A stretch of 64,000 bases of DNA from Trichomonas vaginalis G3 (taxonomy: Eukaryota > Parabasalia > Trichomonadida > Trichomonadidae): assembly GCF_026262505.1 (NCBI RefSeq), contig NC_067207.1, positions 19,684,082-19,748,081 on the forward strand, in the 5' to 3' direction. Position 1 is the first letter of the stretch. The number at the start of each line of letters is the position of its first letter. Shown one piece after another: positions 50,848 to 60,594 of the stretch. A program made the translations under genes and the position numbers. Under the pieces are notes generated by a model. That model had not been told where the DNA came from, did no database searches, and was given only the letters and a program-made list of their open reading frames with translations.

Positions 50848-52839
50848 ATGAAAGAAGTCGGGTTCACAACATATCCCGATCTTGAAACGAAACAACATGT
50901 TTACATGCGATATAAACATGAAGGTAGTCCCAAGTGGTATGTAAAATGCAATGAACTTGTGACACGATCTGATGGCGTAGTTTGCCGGTGTTCAATGCAA
51001 GAACAAAGGGAGGATCATTATAAAAACTGGCTTAAGACTCATGTTCACACATGTCAGGCCGGAGAAGCATTATCGCAGCAAACATTACTTGACTACTACA
51101 ATAAAGGTAAACAGCCAAATGATCCAATGTTGGATTTATCGAATGTATACGATGAAATGACCATTTTTACCGGTAAGTTCAACCTTGCCTTAGACACATT
51201 TGCATCCCCAGAATTCACGCATGTTGCAAAGATTTTCATTATGTTCACAATATATCAAATGATGAACAAATACAAACAACTTCAGTCAGCTAATATCAAT
51301 CCGGAAAAACTTGCTGACAAATTATATAAGCCTATTACACGTGATGAGATCCGAAATAGAATGATTGCTATTGCTAACAGCATACACCTTGCTAAAGTTC
51401 TCGAATTCGCCAAAAAAGCATACACTTGTGTCGCCATCGATGAAGGCAAGACACATGATTACCACAATCTTGATTTTGTCTTAACAAATCCGTTGGAGCA
51501 AATGAAGCCATACCCAGTAGAGGCGATAGATATGAAGGATGGCCAGACAAGTCAGGATTATAAATCCGCAATAACAGCAGGATTTAACAGAATTGACATT
51601 AGGAAAGTCAAGATAGGTAGTGTGGTAGTTGACGGAGGACCAGCACAGTTAAAATGCTTCAAAGATACTTGGAATGATTCATTCTATCATGACAGAGATC
51701 CAAAATACTACAAGATATTGCTTATTCCCTGTTTGTGTCACAGAATCCACAACAGCTATCAATATATTGCTGGCAAGAACAACCAGTTACAAAGTTTAGT
51801 AAAGGATGTGCACAGAATTGCAGAACTTTGTCGCATTCATGCTGACGATATAGGTGCACAATGTCCACAGCATGTATCCACCAGATGGATATATGACTAT
51901 AATATATGTGTCTTTATTCTTAAGTACGAAAACAAAATCAAGCAATATATAAATGTAGATCACGATAAAATCGTACAATTGAAAGATTGTTTAGCTGTTC
52001 TTAAAAAGCTAATCTTAGTATTCGAATCGGATAAGGCATTGTTGGCAAATTGTTACATTTGGCTTCGTAAAGCCATATCAGCTCTCAATCTTTTGACATC
52101 CAATTTGCATAATGCATTCGGATCCATCTTGGCATCTTCATTGGATAGCTATACCTTGGACTCTGACTTTGGTGGGCTATGGTGTTTGGCATTCTCTCTC
52201 ACGCCGAGAGGAAGGTTCTACTTCCATAGAAAGTTTGTTAAAAACGAAGAAGTAGAAGATTTGGCCGATCCCTTGAGTTCCTTTCAAAGTGAGCATATTC
52301 CTGATAAAGATCCGGCAGAAGATTTACAGGACATTTACATGGATTCTATTTTTGAGGAAGGTAACACAAACGCTGTAATTGATGTAACAGATGAAGGCAC
52401 ATTTCGTAGAATTGTCGAATCTGATGATCAACTTAGGCTTACATTGCAAGATGTACGCGAGGATAATCATCAGACTGCCGAAAATGATCTAACAGCAGCT
52501 AAAGATTACCTCAAGCGCATTTTGGTTCAATTCCGATTGAACGAAAGACAAAAAACGCTTGTACTCTCGTTATATAATACGTTCATCAATAAGGAATCAG
52601 ACATCTTTGAGAACGATCTGATGGACGAGGCACAAAATTATGCTTGGGAAGAGATCTCGCATAGAATTGGAGAAAAATCCATCCTTGCGGAAATAGCATT
52701 ACGCTTGTTATGTTCATCTCCTTCGGAGGCAACATGTGAACGTAATATCAAAGCACAAAGGTTAATTTTGAACGTTAGGCGGTTAAGATCCAAGAAAAAC
52801 TTGTTAAATAGCCGTCATATCTTAATGGCAACTAAATGA
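50848..52839 (+). CDS. hAT transposase
   Basis: 663 residues. An N-terminal region with C/H residues (CNELVTRSDGVVCRCS ... HVHTC) may be a BED-like zinc finger. Catalytic-core signs are VAIDEGKTHDYHN (about residue 200) and VVVDGGPAQ followed by CLCHRIHNSY. RWIYDYN then matches the conserved W of hAT. The C-terminus LCSSPSEATCERNIKAQRL is the typical hAT dimerisation signature (S.aSER.FS...). The frame is intact, so this copy could be recent. It moves the element by cut and paste with 8-bp duplications. Confidence 0.85.
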   Translation: MKEVGFTTYPDLETKQHVYMRYKHEGSPKWYVKCNELVTRSDGVVCRCSMQEQREDHYKNWLKTHVHTCQAGEALSQQTLLDYYNKGKQPNDPMLDLSNVYDEMTIFTGKFNLALDTFASPEFTHVAKIFIMFTIYQMMNKYKQLQSANINPEKLADKLYKPITRDEIRNRMIAIANSIHLAKVLEFAKKAYTCVAIDEGKTHDYHNLDFVLTNPLEQMKPYPVEAIDMKDGQTSQDYKSAITAGFNRIDIRKVKIGSVVVDGGPAQLKCFKDTWNDSFYHDRDPKYYKILLIPCLCHRIHNSYQYIAGKNNQLQSLVKDVHRIAELCRIHADDIGAQCPQHVSTRWIYDYNICVFILKYENKIKQYINVDHDKIVQLKDCLAVLKKLILVFESDKALLANCYIWLRKAISALNLLTSNLHNAFGSILASSLDSYTLDSDFGGLWCLAFSLTPRGRFYFHRKFVKNEEVEDLADPLSSFQSEHIPDKDPAEDLQDIYMDSIFEEGNTNAVIDVTDEGTFRRIVESDDQLRLTLQDVREDNHQTAENDLTAAKDYLKRILVQFRLNERQKTLVLSLYNTFINKESDIFENDLMDEAQNYAWEEISHRIGEKSILAEIALRLLCSSPSEATCERNIKAQRLILNVRRLRSKKNLLNSRHILMATK

Positions 52840-53116
52840 AATAAACATTTTGTTATTATTTATTTTTCAATATTAAATAGCCATTTTCTTCACAAATATT
52901 TCAATGTGTTTTTACAACAATTTAACATTCAATAATTTATAATGAATCGTTCTCTTTCATTAAACATTAATTAAAACCTCCGGTCATGAATATTTTTTTT
53001 GTTATTATTATTTTGTAATTTAAAATCTAATAATATATAAGAGTAATATTTATTATTTTATATTTTAATTCGTTATGATAATCTTTATATTTACAATTTA
53101 TAAAGCACCGATCCAC

Positions 53117-53190
53117 AGATAATATAGTTCAGTGGTAAGAGTCATAGTATAAGCCTTAAGTTCCCCAGTTCGACCCAGGGCCTTTTCGTT
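53117..53190 (+). pseudogene. tRNA-like degenerate sequence
   Basis: tagttcagtgg matches a tRNA A box, and agttcgaccca resembles a B box at tRNA spacing, followed by a T run. The D stem can form, but the acceptor and anticodon stems do not pair well. It looks like a decayed tRNA or tRNA-derived piece within the transposon, not a working gene. Confidence 0.3.
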
Positions 53191-53236
53191 TTTTTCTTTT
53201 TAGATTTTTTTTCTGAAGTTTATTTTTAAGGTTCTC

Positions 53237-53335
53237 GCTGGCGACCCCCCGTTCACCAAAAAAAATTTTCGATTTTTGCTGGCGACCCCCCTTCGCTCGA
53301 TATTTTTTTTTGTGAACGGGTGGGGGGTCGCCAGC
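53237..53335. repeat. C-rich inverted repeat
   Basis: gctggcgaccccccgttcac at the left is mirrored by gtgaacgggtggggggtcgc on the right, with an extra copy of gctggcgacccccc in between. It is sharply more GC-rich than its surroundings and lies inside the hAT-bearing insert, about 110 bases from its right edge. Confidence 0.8.
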
Positions 53336-53458
53336 AAAAAAAAAGATGTCAAAATTTATCCCAAAAATTTTAAAAAAATCGAAGAAAGTGCATCCCAGGG
53401 ATTATAAAATTTAAGTTTTCACATCTCTACATTAAAATATACCTTCATCTATATATAG

Positions 53459-53500
53459 ACGTAACAAAAAAAGTCACACACCCCATCCTATCCTACTACT
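53459..53500 (-). repeat. Right terminal inverted repeat of the Polinton
   Basis: Read on the - strand it starts agtagta, then ggatggggtgtgtgac and a T run, mirroring the left end at 28143-28185. Flanking bases (caaaaa) do not match those on the left (cattt), so no target duplication is claimed. Confidence 0.7.
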
Positions 53501-54698
53501 CAAAAATTTTCGTGTTATTTTTTGTGTTTCAGCATAAATTATGTATTGACTTATGAAAGATAAGCATTTTATTCATTATCATAAAGATATACCAAAACAA
53601 ATTGATAAAATTTTAAAAAATGTGTATTTTAGTGGGTATTATTCTGGCTAATGCCCAGTTTTAAACGATTTAATATTGACCATATCAATAGACGACTCAA
53701 TGTAAAAATTTAGATATTATTTTTTTCATTATTCAAACTTTGATAAAGTTTAGTATAATGAATGATTTTGTTTCGTGTATGATACAGAAATGAAAAGCTT
53801 AATTAATATCATTTTGCATTTTTTCAAGAATGTTAGAGTACATCTACATTAAAAAATCGGATTCGAATTGCAATACTGCATCAAATTGTTGCACATCTGA
53901 TAAGGATCTCAAAAGAGTAAAGTTAATTTTTTTGTGTTTTTTTAAGTTTTGGGCCTTAGTAAAAACACCATCTTGAGCAATATTTTTGGGACGACGATAG
54001 GCCTTATTTGGCCTTACAGTGGACCCTTAAATTATTTATCAAAATTAAAATTTAACTTGAAATTTATAATTATTTAGTCATATTTTGCATAATTCTAAGT
54101 AGATTTTGTAAAAAATCAAGAAAGAAAAATTTTAACGTGCTTTATTTTTTCTTTTTTATAATAATACATATTATTATATAATTAACATATTCATAATGTT
54201 TCACCCTTTCAAAAATATAATTCTCCTCCTCTCAAATAAACGTACATACGGGTGGCCTCTTTTTTCAAAAAATTAAAATTTGAAATTTTGGGCTCAAATA
54301 TTAGAGATTTTTTCAACCTTCAACGATATATGTTGTCTATATCAGACCTCCTTTCTTTTTGATACTTAACATTGTTCCTAAATCTTAGCCGTTAAGGCTG
54401 TTCTGAAAATATTTTTTTTTCAAAAAAATTCGAAAAAAATTCTTAAAATTCAAAAATCCAATAATTCCTGAGGATTTTGGGAAAAAGTTTTTACATGAAC
54501 ATGTGTATATTATATGAAGTATATTGATAAGGTAAAAATCAAATTTTATTGCATATTCATCGAGAAAATAAACTAACGAATCCCTCAAAATTGAGAGGGT
54601 AATCCTCCTCCTCTCAAATAAACGTACATACGGGTGCACCCTTAATTTTTATAAAAATCTTATTACATTTTTCCTGAATTTTTAAATTGTACAATAAA
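53501..54698. other. Non-coding DNA with a 36-base direct repeat
   Basis: No convincing gene. ctcctcctctcaaataaacg plus tacatacgggtg occurs at about 54225-54257 and again at 54606-54638. The spacing of about 380 bases suggests a small duplicated or mobile sequence. An 84-codon - strand frame here is lysine/phenylalanine-rich and unconvincing. Confidence 0.5.
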
Positions 54699-55380
54699 GA
54701 TGGAAGGCTTTGGGGTACATATTAATATAATATACCTCAAAGCCTTCCATCTCCACTACAAATGGGAGAAACTTTGTCCGAATAGTTTAACATTCGGACA
54801 AAGTTTCTCCCATTTTAAGAAGGAATTGCAGGGTAAGAGGTACATAGTATGAATATATACCTCTTACCCTGCAATTCCTTCTAGAAAGTTCCAAAACTTT
54901 GGGTTAATGTCTTGCAATTAACCCAAAGTTTTGGAACTTTCAAGTGGAGATGGAAGGCTTTGGGGTACATATTAATATAATATACCTCAAAGCCTTCCAT
55001 CTCCACTACAAATGGGAGAAACTTTGTCCGAATAGTTTAACATTCGGACAAAGTTTCTCCTATTTAAAGAAAGAATTGTTCCTTATGAGGTATATATTCA
55101 TACTGTATACCTCATAAGGAACAATTCCCTCCTTAAAACGAGAAAACTTGTTCGAAATTGTTTATCATTTCGAACAAGTTTTCTCGTTTTTAATAAGAAA
55201 CTAAAGGCTATGAGGCACTGATTATATATTAGTGCCTCACAGCCTTTAGTTTCTAATAGATAGCTGGGAAACTTTCTCCAAATGATAAGTTATTCAGAGA
55301 AAGTTTCCCAGCTATCAAGAGGGAATTGTTCCTTATGAGGTATATAGTTATAATGTATACCTCATAAGGAACAATTCCTC
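54699..55380. repeat. Array of 11 abutting hairpins, two types strictly alternating
   Basis: Hairpins: 54699-54752, 54761-54814, 54818-54882, 54884-54941, 54943-55007, 55011-55064, 55070-55128, 55135-55190, 55196-55254, 55260-55315, 55319-55380. Odd ones have a gaggYa...tacctc inner arm (in 1 and 5 ggggta; in 9 gaggcac...gtgcctc) around an AT-rich core. Even ones have a 6-8 base loop and arms such as gagaaactttgtccgaat. Hairpins 1 and 5, and 2 and 6, are duplicates; 7 and 11 are close. The others differ in sequence but remain self-complementary, with nearly no unpaired spacers. No coding frame. Confidence 0.95.
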
Positions 55381-56475
55381 ATTAAAATCGTAGATATTTT
55401 TTACTTATTACTCATGCTTTCAAAATCACAATCCTCTGAAAAGTTATTTTTTATTAAGAATTTAGAATTTTGATAAATACCTTTTTTCAATTTGATATAA
55501 TACTTATATATTTTCAAAAAGACATTTTGAAAAGATATCTCAAAAGTTCTCTGAAAACCTATTTTTGATTAATTTTGAGAAATATCCGTATTAAATTAAT
55601 CAATAAATTCATTCAACACTACTTTAATTTTTAAATTCAAAAAATTATATGTGCTTCTTAAAATGTTTCACAAAAATTTTATTATAAAATTATATACAAT
55701 ATTAAAAATCCCACAACATTTTTTTACTTTACATAATCGTACTTCCTCGACGATTAATTTCCCCTCAATTCCTATCGTTGACCGAACTTAGCATGCAACA
55801 CTATTACTTGAATAATATAATTTGTAAACTATTGATTATTGCTCAAAAGGAATTTCACTCCCAACTTTTGAAGGTGTTTGTATTTCTGAAGAAATAGTTT
55901 TTCAAACCAATGTTTAGTTGTATGGATTCATTATCATATGTATTGCACGTCCACAAAAGTGGATTTCAAAACAATTGAAGGAACTATGACGAAAGGATAA
56001 AACTAATATTGAAAAATAATTAGAACACATATCTGAATAGGAAAACATTCATTAATTGGTCTAATAAAAACATTTCGCAAAACAATCATTTATCACTAGG
56101 AGGATGTATAATTCCGTATTATTAAATACTGGCAAATACCTTGATGTATTTATTTGCACCAACCTTATGCCTGAGAATTAATTAATCAAGTCAATGAAAA
56201 CAATGAAAAAATATTTAATATTCTTTCCGAGATATTATTAAATAATCTTTCAAAATTCTGAAAAATACGGAATAATAATTAAAAATTCGAAATACGGTTA
56301 AAATTCTCTCGTTTAGTCATAAAATTGAATAAATGCATTAATTCTTTTCAATCATAAATGTCACTTTTAAAAAAATAAAAAAGAAGAAATATTTCAAATT
56401 ATTCGTTTGGAGATTTATTTTCATATCATTGAAAAATCAAAAAGTGACTATTATTTTTTTCCATTATTTATTTTT
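55381..56475. other. AT-rich intergenic stretch
   Basis: Nothing recognised between the hairpin array and the next gene; no initiator close to the ATG at 56476. Confidence 0.55.
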
Positions 56476-57645
56476 ATGAATGGACAATTTGAAAACGGAA
56501 ATGATAATGATTATTTGATACATGAGATAAAATATCTCAAATCATGCTTCCAATCAATAATACAATCGCTCGAAGATGAAAGATCTATTGCTTGTCTGGA
56601 AAAATATGTAACATCAATTGTCGTTGATGCAGAACCTTATCTAAAAGAAAGATATCAAACTATTATTTCCAATACTTCATATTTCCATAACAATTTACTC
56701 CTTTTTATTCAAATTTTTCAACCAATTACAACCTTCTTTGATAATCAACGCATTAATAGGAATTTTCAGGTATCAACATTTACATCCAAATACGACGAAA
56801 TCGAAAAACAGATTGATTCAATAAGAAATAACTTAAATCCACTAGATAACATCTTCAGAACAGCTATGAACAATTCTGGAAATCTGTTTAAAATAAGTGA
56901 AGATATATCAAACTTTAGAATCAATGAAGAAAGTGGAAAAAACAAACTGAAATTAGAATTATCGATATATCAGACTTCTATGCAAAAATTCAACGAATAT
57001 CGATACAAAATGGAAGCAATGGAATTAAAAGATAAACAATACGTCGAATCTTTCTGTCATCAAGAGAAAGATTTGTTTCATTTATATAAAAGAGATGTTG
57101 GAAAGATGTTCAAAGAATTAAACGCCAGGATACATAAAGTAGGTCAAAATCTTAGCGATATACGTACTGTAAACACATCAGATGATGGTTTTGATACAGA
57201 TTTTCGTGAATTTTGTAAAAACAACGAAATTGCGATCAGAGATTTTGCTCTTCCAACATTTCGTAAAATTTATATCAAACATCTGTTGAAAAAATTCTTT
57301 CCTATCCAAGACATTGGTTTTGTTGTTGATATTTATCCGGAAGCATTAGCAAAAACCACTGAAGACTGCACATCATTGGATGGACAGACAATTTACAAGA
57401 AGGATACAATACTTATGGTCTTTGGTTCATTTGAAAAAGAAGAAATTTTAGTTTCTGACACGGAATATTGTTTAAAGAAGTATGTTAGTGCGAAATCATT
57501 GAATATATATAGAACAGGAATATGTTTTTACAAGGACGAATCATTATTTGGAACAATTTTAGGAGAAAATAATGGAAATTACGAGATCTTGTTAACTGAT
57601 GGTCAGACAGTTGATGCTAATGATACACAGATATACAAATTGTAA
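56476..57645 (+). CDS. Host coiled-coil protein with C-terminal SH3-like domain
   Basis: 389 residues from the ATG at 56476 (an in-frame TTG at 56407 is not used as start here). Residues 15-240 are mostly helical with heptad character (KYDEIEKQIDSIRNNL, QEKDLFHLYKRDVGKMFKEL). The last 110 residues are beta-rich with two SH3-like halves (FVVDIYPEALAKTTEDC ... YKKDTILMVFGSF; then SLFGTILGENNGNYEILL). A long helical bundle followed by SH3 is the plan of BAR/F-BAR adaptor proteins at membranes, but no BAR signature is proven. Followed by a tRNA gene on the other strand. Confidence 0.5.
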   Translation: MNGQFENGNDNDYLIHEIKYLKSCFQSIIQSLEDERSIACLEKYVTSIVVDAEPYLKERYQTIISNTSYFHNNLLLFIQIFQPITTFFDNQRINRNFQVSTFTSKYDEIEKQIDSIRNNLNPLDNIFRTAMNNSGNLFKISEDISNFRINEESGKNKLKLELSIYQTSMQKFNEYRYKMEAMELKDKQYVESFCHQEKDLFHLYKRDVGKMFKELNARIHKVGQNLSDIRTVNTSDDGFDTDFREFCKNNEIAIRDFALPTFRKIYIKHLLKKFFPIQDIGFVVDIYPEALAKTTEDCTSLDGQTIYKKDTILMVFGSFEKEEILVSDTEYCLKKYVSAKSLNIYRTGICFYKDESLFGTILGENNGNYEILLTDGQTVDANDTQIYKL

Positions 57646-57804
57646 ATGTTTGTAATTAATAATTCAAAAATTCTAAATTTGAATAAATTATTTTTGGGGT
57701 TAAATTGTTCAACTGTTTTATGGTTTGAGTCATTTGGTGTTTCCAGAATACTCCACATTGATCTCAGCAAAATCCCAAAAAACAAAGAAACCAAGCAGAA
57801 AAAG

Positions 57805-57878
57805 AGCCAGTGGCGGGACTCGAACCCGCAACCCCAAGATTAAGAGTCTTATGCTCTATCCGGTTGAGCTACACAGGC
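57805..57878 (-). tRNA. tRNA-Lys(CUU)
   Basis: Read on the - strand: acceptor GCCTGTG, A box TAGCTCAACCGG, anticodon arm with loop CTCTTAA giving anticodon CTT, T arm GCGGGTTCGAGTCCCGC, and acceptor CACTGGC. All stems pair except one T:T in the acceptor. The gene is followed by TTTTT, the RNA polymerase III stop. CCA is not encoded, as expected for a nuclear tRNA. No intron. Confidence 0.93.
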
Positions 57879-58861
57879 TTCTACATTTATCAAATGTATT
57901 TTTAATTTTTCAGATTGTATCTCAAACATTTGGCCATTTATTTACATTTTTCACAATTTTTTCCCTGTTAATAATTTTTACTAAATACTTCTAAATTCCA
58001 ATTCAAATGCTCAATTCTCAATTTTTCTATATTTGTATCAAATAACGAAGCATCTCAATTTTGACTTAATGATTTTTAAATAATTTTATTTCCTTTTGTT
58101 ATTCTAAATAACTTTTTCTACTTGCGGTGAAAAAATATTTTCAATTGCCAATTCAACAACTTGAATTTGGAACATGACTTTCGTTTCAATTTTAATCAAT
58201 TAGTTCATTCCTCATCTATTTTTTGTTGTAAACAGAAATTCATCAAAAGTGACACCTCAGAAAAGCTAAAATATTGAATTTTTGGAACTTTTGATAGAGC
58301 ACGTTTTTAAATATTAATTAAAGTAAATGTATATTTTGTAAAGATTCTTTTTAATAAAAAAATAAAATTTTGAAGAAGAACACAAAATCTTCTGAAAAAT
58401 AATATCACATAAACTCATATTATTTTCTAATATATAACTATTTTATATAAAAATCAAATTCAATGATCTTAAAAGCGAAGGATAAACCTCAAAATTTACG
58501 AATATAATGAGTGGGAATATAATGCTTATCTATCATAAAACCATATGAAATATCAATTTTTGCTTTACGCCTAATTTTTGACGACAATTAGCAAAAAACG
58601 TTAAATGTTAACACTCAGTCCATTTGAATATGAAAAATAAAATTGACTTTGATTAAATGTTTTTATTTATCATGCAATTCTTCTTGCGACCAAAGATTTG
58701 AATAAAACTTCAAAAAATAAGATAGCTTAAAAAATAATATACGGTAGTGTTTACTAATAAATGAATAGTATATAAATTCTATTAAAATGGATTTGATCCA
58801 AAAAAATATATAAAATTTGATCATAAATAAAATTGTTTAGTAGTCATTTAAAATGATGTAA
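57879..58861. other. AT-rich intergenic stretch
   Basis: No gene, RNA or repeat recognised between the tRNA and the integrase fragment. Confidence 0.55.
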
Positions 58862-59287
58862 TTATTCAAATTTTGCTAAGACCCATTCGTCTTTGATATA
58901 TAACTCCCATTTTTGCATTTCTGGCTCGTACCAAAATTTTGAAACTTCGAATAATTCGTTAGGAGTGTAATTACTATTCGTTTTTGGATTAATATCGAGA
59001 GATAAATGTGGTGTATTGGTGTATTTTTCAATGAACTGCTGAACCGAGTCCTTGATTTATTGAATATCATCCAACTCGTCTGGCAAAAACTTTTCTAAGC
59101 TTGGCCACAGGCGCTCCACCTTGCCGTTCTGTCTTGGCATATACGGCAAGGTGTGCTTCAAAACTATTCCGTTTTCCTGCATAACCTGGCCGAATTCACC
59201 GCGGTTTTCACCGCCGTTAGTTAGTATGGCTAAGTCGTGTACTGTGGCACTGCGTTTCTCCGTACGCAATACTTGTGAATTTGACAC
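58862..59287 (-). mobile_element. Truncated integrase (rve-type) fragment
   Basis: A fossil of an rve-type integrase. The visible part has LTNGGENRGEF, NGIVLKHTLPYMPRQNGKVE and RLWPSLEKFL, the second half of the catalytic core, and further on the NTPHLSLDIN and YTPNELFE tail. The 5' part is absent where the 62-bp repeat begins. It is broken, with about one break besides the truncation. The family (a Polinton-type or other virus-like integrase, or a related transposon) cannot be decided from this piece. It is not close to the integrase at 43.2-44.7 kb. Confidence 0.65.
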
Positions 59288-59750
59288 TTTACAAAACTGT
59301 TAACGTAAATTTTGCAACACAAACGACAACACTAACTTAACCTTAAATATTTACAAAACTGTTAACGTAAATTTTGCAACACAAACGACAACACTAACTT
59401 AACCTTAAATATTTACAAAACTGTTAACGTAAATTTTGCAACACAAACGACAACACAACTTAACCTTAAATATTTACAAAACTGTTAACGTAAATTTTGC
59501 AACACAAACGACAACACTAACTTAACCTTAAATATTTACAAAACTGTTAACGTAAATTTTGCAACACAAACGACAACACTAACTTAACCTTAAATATTTA
59601 CAAAACTGTTAACGTAAATTTTGCAACACAAACGACAACACTAACTTAACCTTAAATATTTACGAAACCGATAACATATATTTTACAACACAAACGACAA
59701 CACTAACTTAACATTAAATATTTACAAAGCCGCCAACCACTTCACTAACG
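59288..59750. repeat. Tandem repeat, about 7 copies of a 62-bp unit
   Basis: Units contain tttacaaaactgttaacg, taaattttgcaacacaaacg and acaacactaacttaacctta; the copies are nearly identical and the last two diverge. One copy is a base shorter. A related aatttaaggttaagtg word stands at about 30960 in the first Polinton. This probably is the terminal or subterminal repeat of the second Polinton. Confidence 0.92.
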
Positions 59751-59813
59751 AACTCACTAATGTAAAAATAAACGTTCTCACTATCGTTCTCACTAACAAC
59801 TTCACTAATGTTC

Positions 59814-60098
59814 TCATAAATTTTCCTCAATATCTTCATCATCAGTGTTAACCCTATTGTAGTCATACTTGAAGCCATAAACTTTCTCTAACTTCTTAAC
59901 GTACAATTTACATAACTTACCTTCGTCATCGTATGGTTTAATGATATAACTATTTCTATCTTTATACACAGTCAATGAAAAGTCAACTGGTCTCGGATGT
60001 ATTTGAAAGAACATGTTATGCTCAGGAAGGAAGAATAAATGTTTAAATGTATGTTTGTTATACTGTGGAATTCGAATGAGTTGCTTTTGTTCTGTCAT
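59814..60098 (-). CDS. Small Polinton-2 protein
   Basis: 94 residues; beta-rich with aromatic residues (HTFKHLFFLPEHNMFFQI, RNSYIIKPYDDEGKL) and an acidic end (NTDDEDIEE). T-rich leader before the ATG. No family recognised. Confidence 0.45.
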   Translation of the reverse strand: MTEQKQLIRIPQYNKHTFKHLFFLPEHNMFFQIHPRPVDFSLTVYKDRNSYIIKPYDDEGKLCKLYVKKLEKVYGFKYDYNRVNTDDEDIEENL

Positions 60099-60257
60099 TT
60101 ACATAAAAATAAAATAAAAATAATTTATATAAAAATAAACTTAAAATAAATGATATCACCACCCTCACACGTATGAAAACATCCATTTAAATTTAGGTGA
60201 AGTGGTGAAATCTCACCTCTTTTTTCACCTCTTTTTTCACCTCATGAATTCATTACT

Positions 60258-60494
60258 TTATAACTCTCTTCCTTTCTCCAACTCTTCTAACTTCTTCTTA
60301 AGTTCAGCAATGTTGTCCTCATGAAGTTTAATCTTCCTTAATATACCTTCTCTATCTAATGGTTGCTTTATCTTTCTAAACTGAACTCTACCATCCTTCA
60401 TAGTATGAACGTAAAAACCTTCTGGAACCGCTCCTGATTTAATGTATTCTACCAAAAATTTTTGTTTCATTGCTTCAGTGACTTTAGTCGTCAT
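60258..60494 (-). CDS. Small Polinton-2 protein with YV..KDG motif
   Basis: 78 residues. GFYVHTMKDGRVQFRKIKQP in the middle resembles HPFYYVSQSKDGKIYVRKRK of the gene at 62644, so the two share a small beta-hairpin module. The C-terminus is a coiled coil (HEDNIAELKKKLEELEKG). T-rich leader present. Function unknown. Confidence 0.5.
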   Translation of the reverse strand: MTTKVTEAMKQKFLVEYIKSGAVPEGFYVHTMKDGRVQFRKIKQPLDREGILRKIKLHEDNIAELKKKLEELEKGREL

Positions 60495-60594
60495 TTTACT
60501 CTAAATAAAATGTTCAAATAAAATAAAACTAACATTATTTTTTCAGTAAGGAAACGCAGGAGTTTTACGATTTATTTGAGGAGTAGGTTCTGGT

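Larger units (their letters stand above)
50291..53459. mobile_element. hAT-type DNA transposon inserted in the Polinton's right end
   Basis: A 15-base direct repeat, tcatctatatataga, stands at 50291-50305 and 53445-53459 and brackets the transposase gene. It is longer than the usual 8-bp hAT target duplication, so part may belong to the element ends or be chance AT-richness. Outside it, Polinton end DNA resumes on both sides (ttaaaaaacgtaag on the left, the terminal repeat on the right). Ends show only weak inverted similarity. The insert is about 3.14 kb. Confidence 0.6.
28143..53500. mobile_element. Polinton/Maverick element, about 25 kb, with two later insertions
   Basis: The family is shown by its gene set: double-jelly-roll major capsid protein, HerA/FtsK-type packaging ATPase, retroviral-type integrase and protein-primed type B DNA polymerase. 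The limits are set by inverted ends that both start agtagta and share gtgtgactttttttgt. I see no clear flanking target duplication. Genes at the left and centre lie mostly on + and those at the right on -, meeting near 42.7 kb. Inserted later are a 268-bp satellite with AT microsatellite (29.09-30.93 kb) and an hAT transposon (50.3-53.45 kb). Most genes have long open frames, so the copy looks young, though it is not whole: the primase/helicase region appears broken about twice. An adenovirus-type protease, usual in Polintons, was not recognised. Confidence 0.88.

Noticed and set aside
53117-53190. Functional tRNA
   Set aside because: A and B box words are present but acceptor and anticodon stems do not pair; kept only as a decayed tRNA-like piece.
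28143-53500. Target-site duplication of the first Polinton
   Set aside because: Bases outside the inverted ends (cattt and caaaa) do not match well enough to claim one.
54699-55380. CRISPR-like array
   Set aside because: There are no constant repeats with unique spacers: whole units are palindromes of two alternating types, and the genome is eukaryotic.
57646-57994. Frames containing DSNPQ or GTRTRN near the tRNA
   Set aside because: Well-known false translations of a tRNA gene; the tRNA-Lys explains the sequence.
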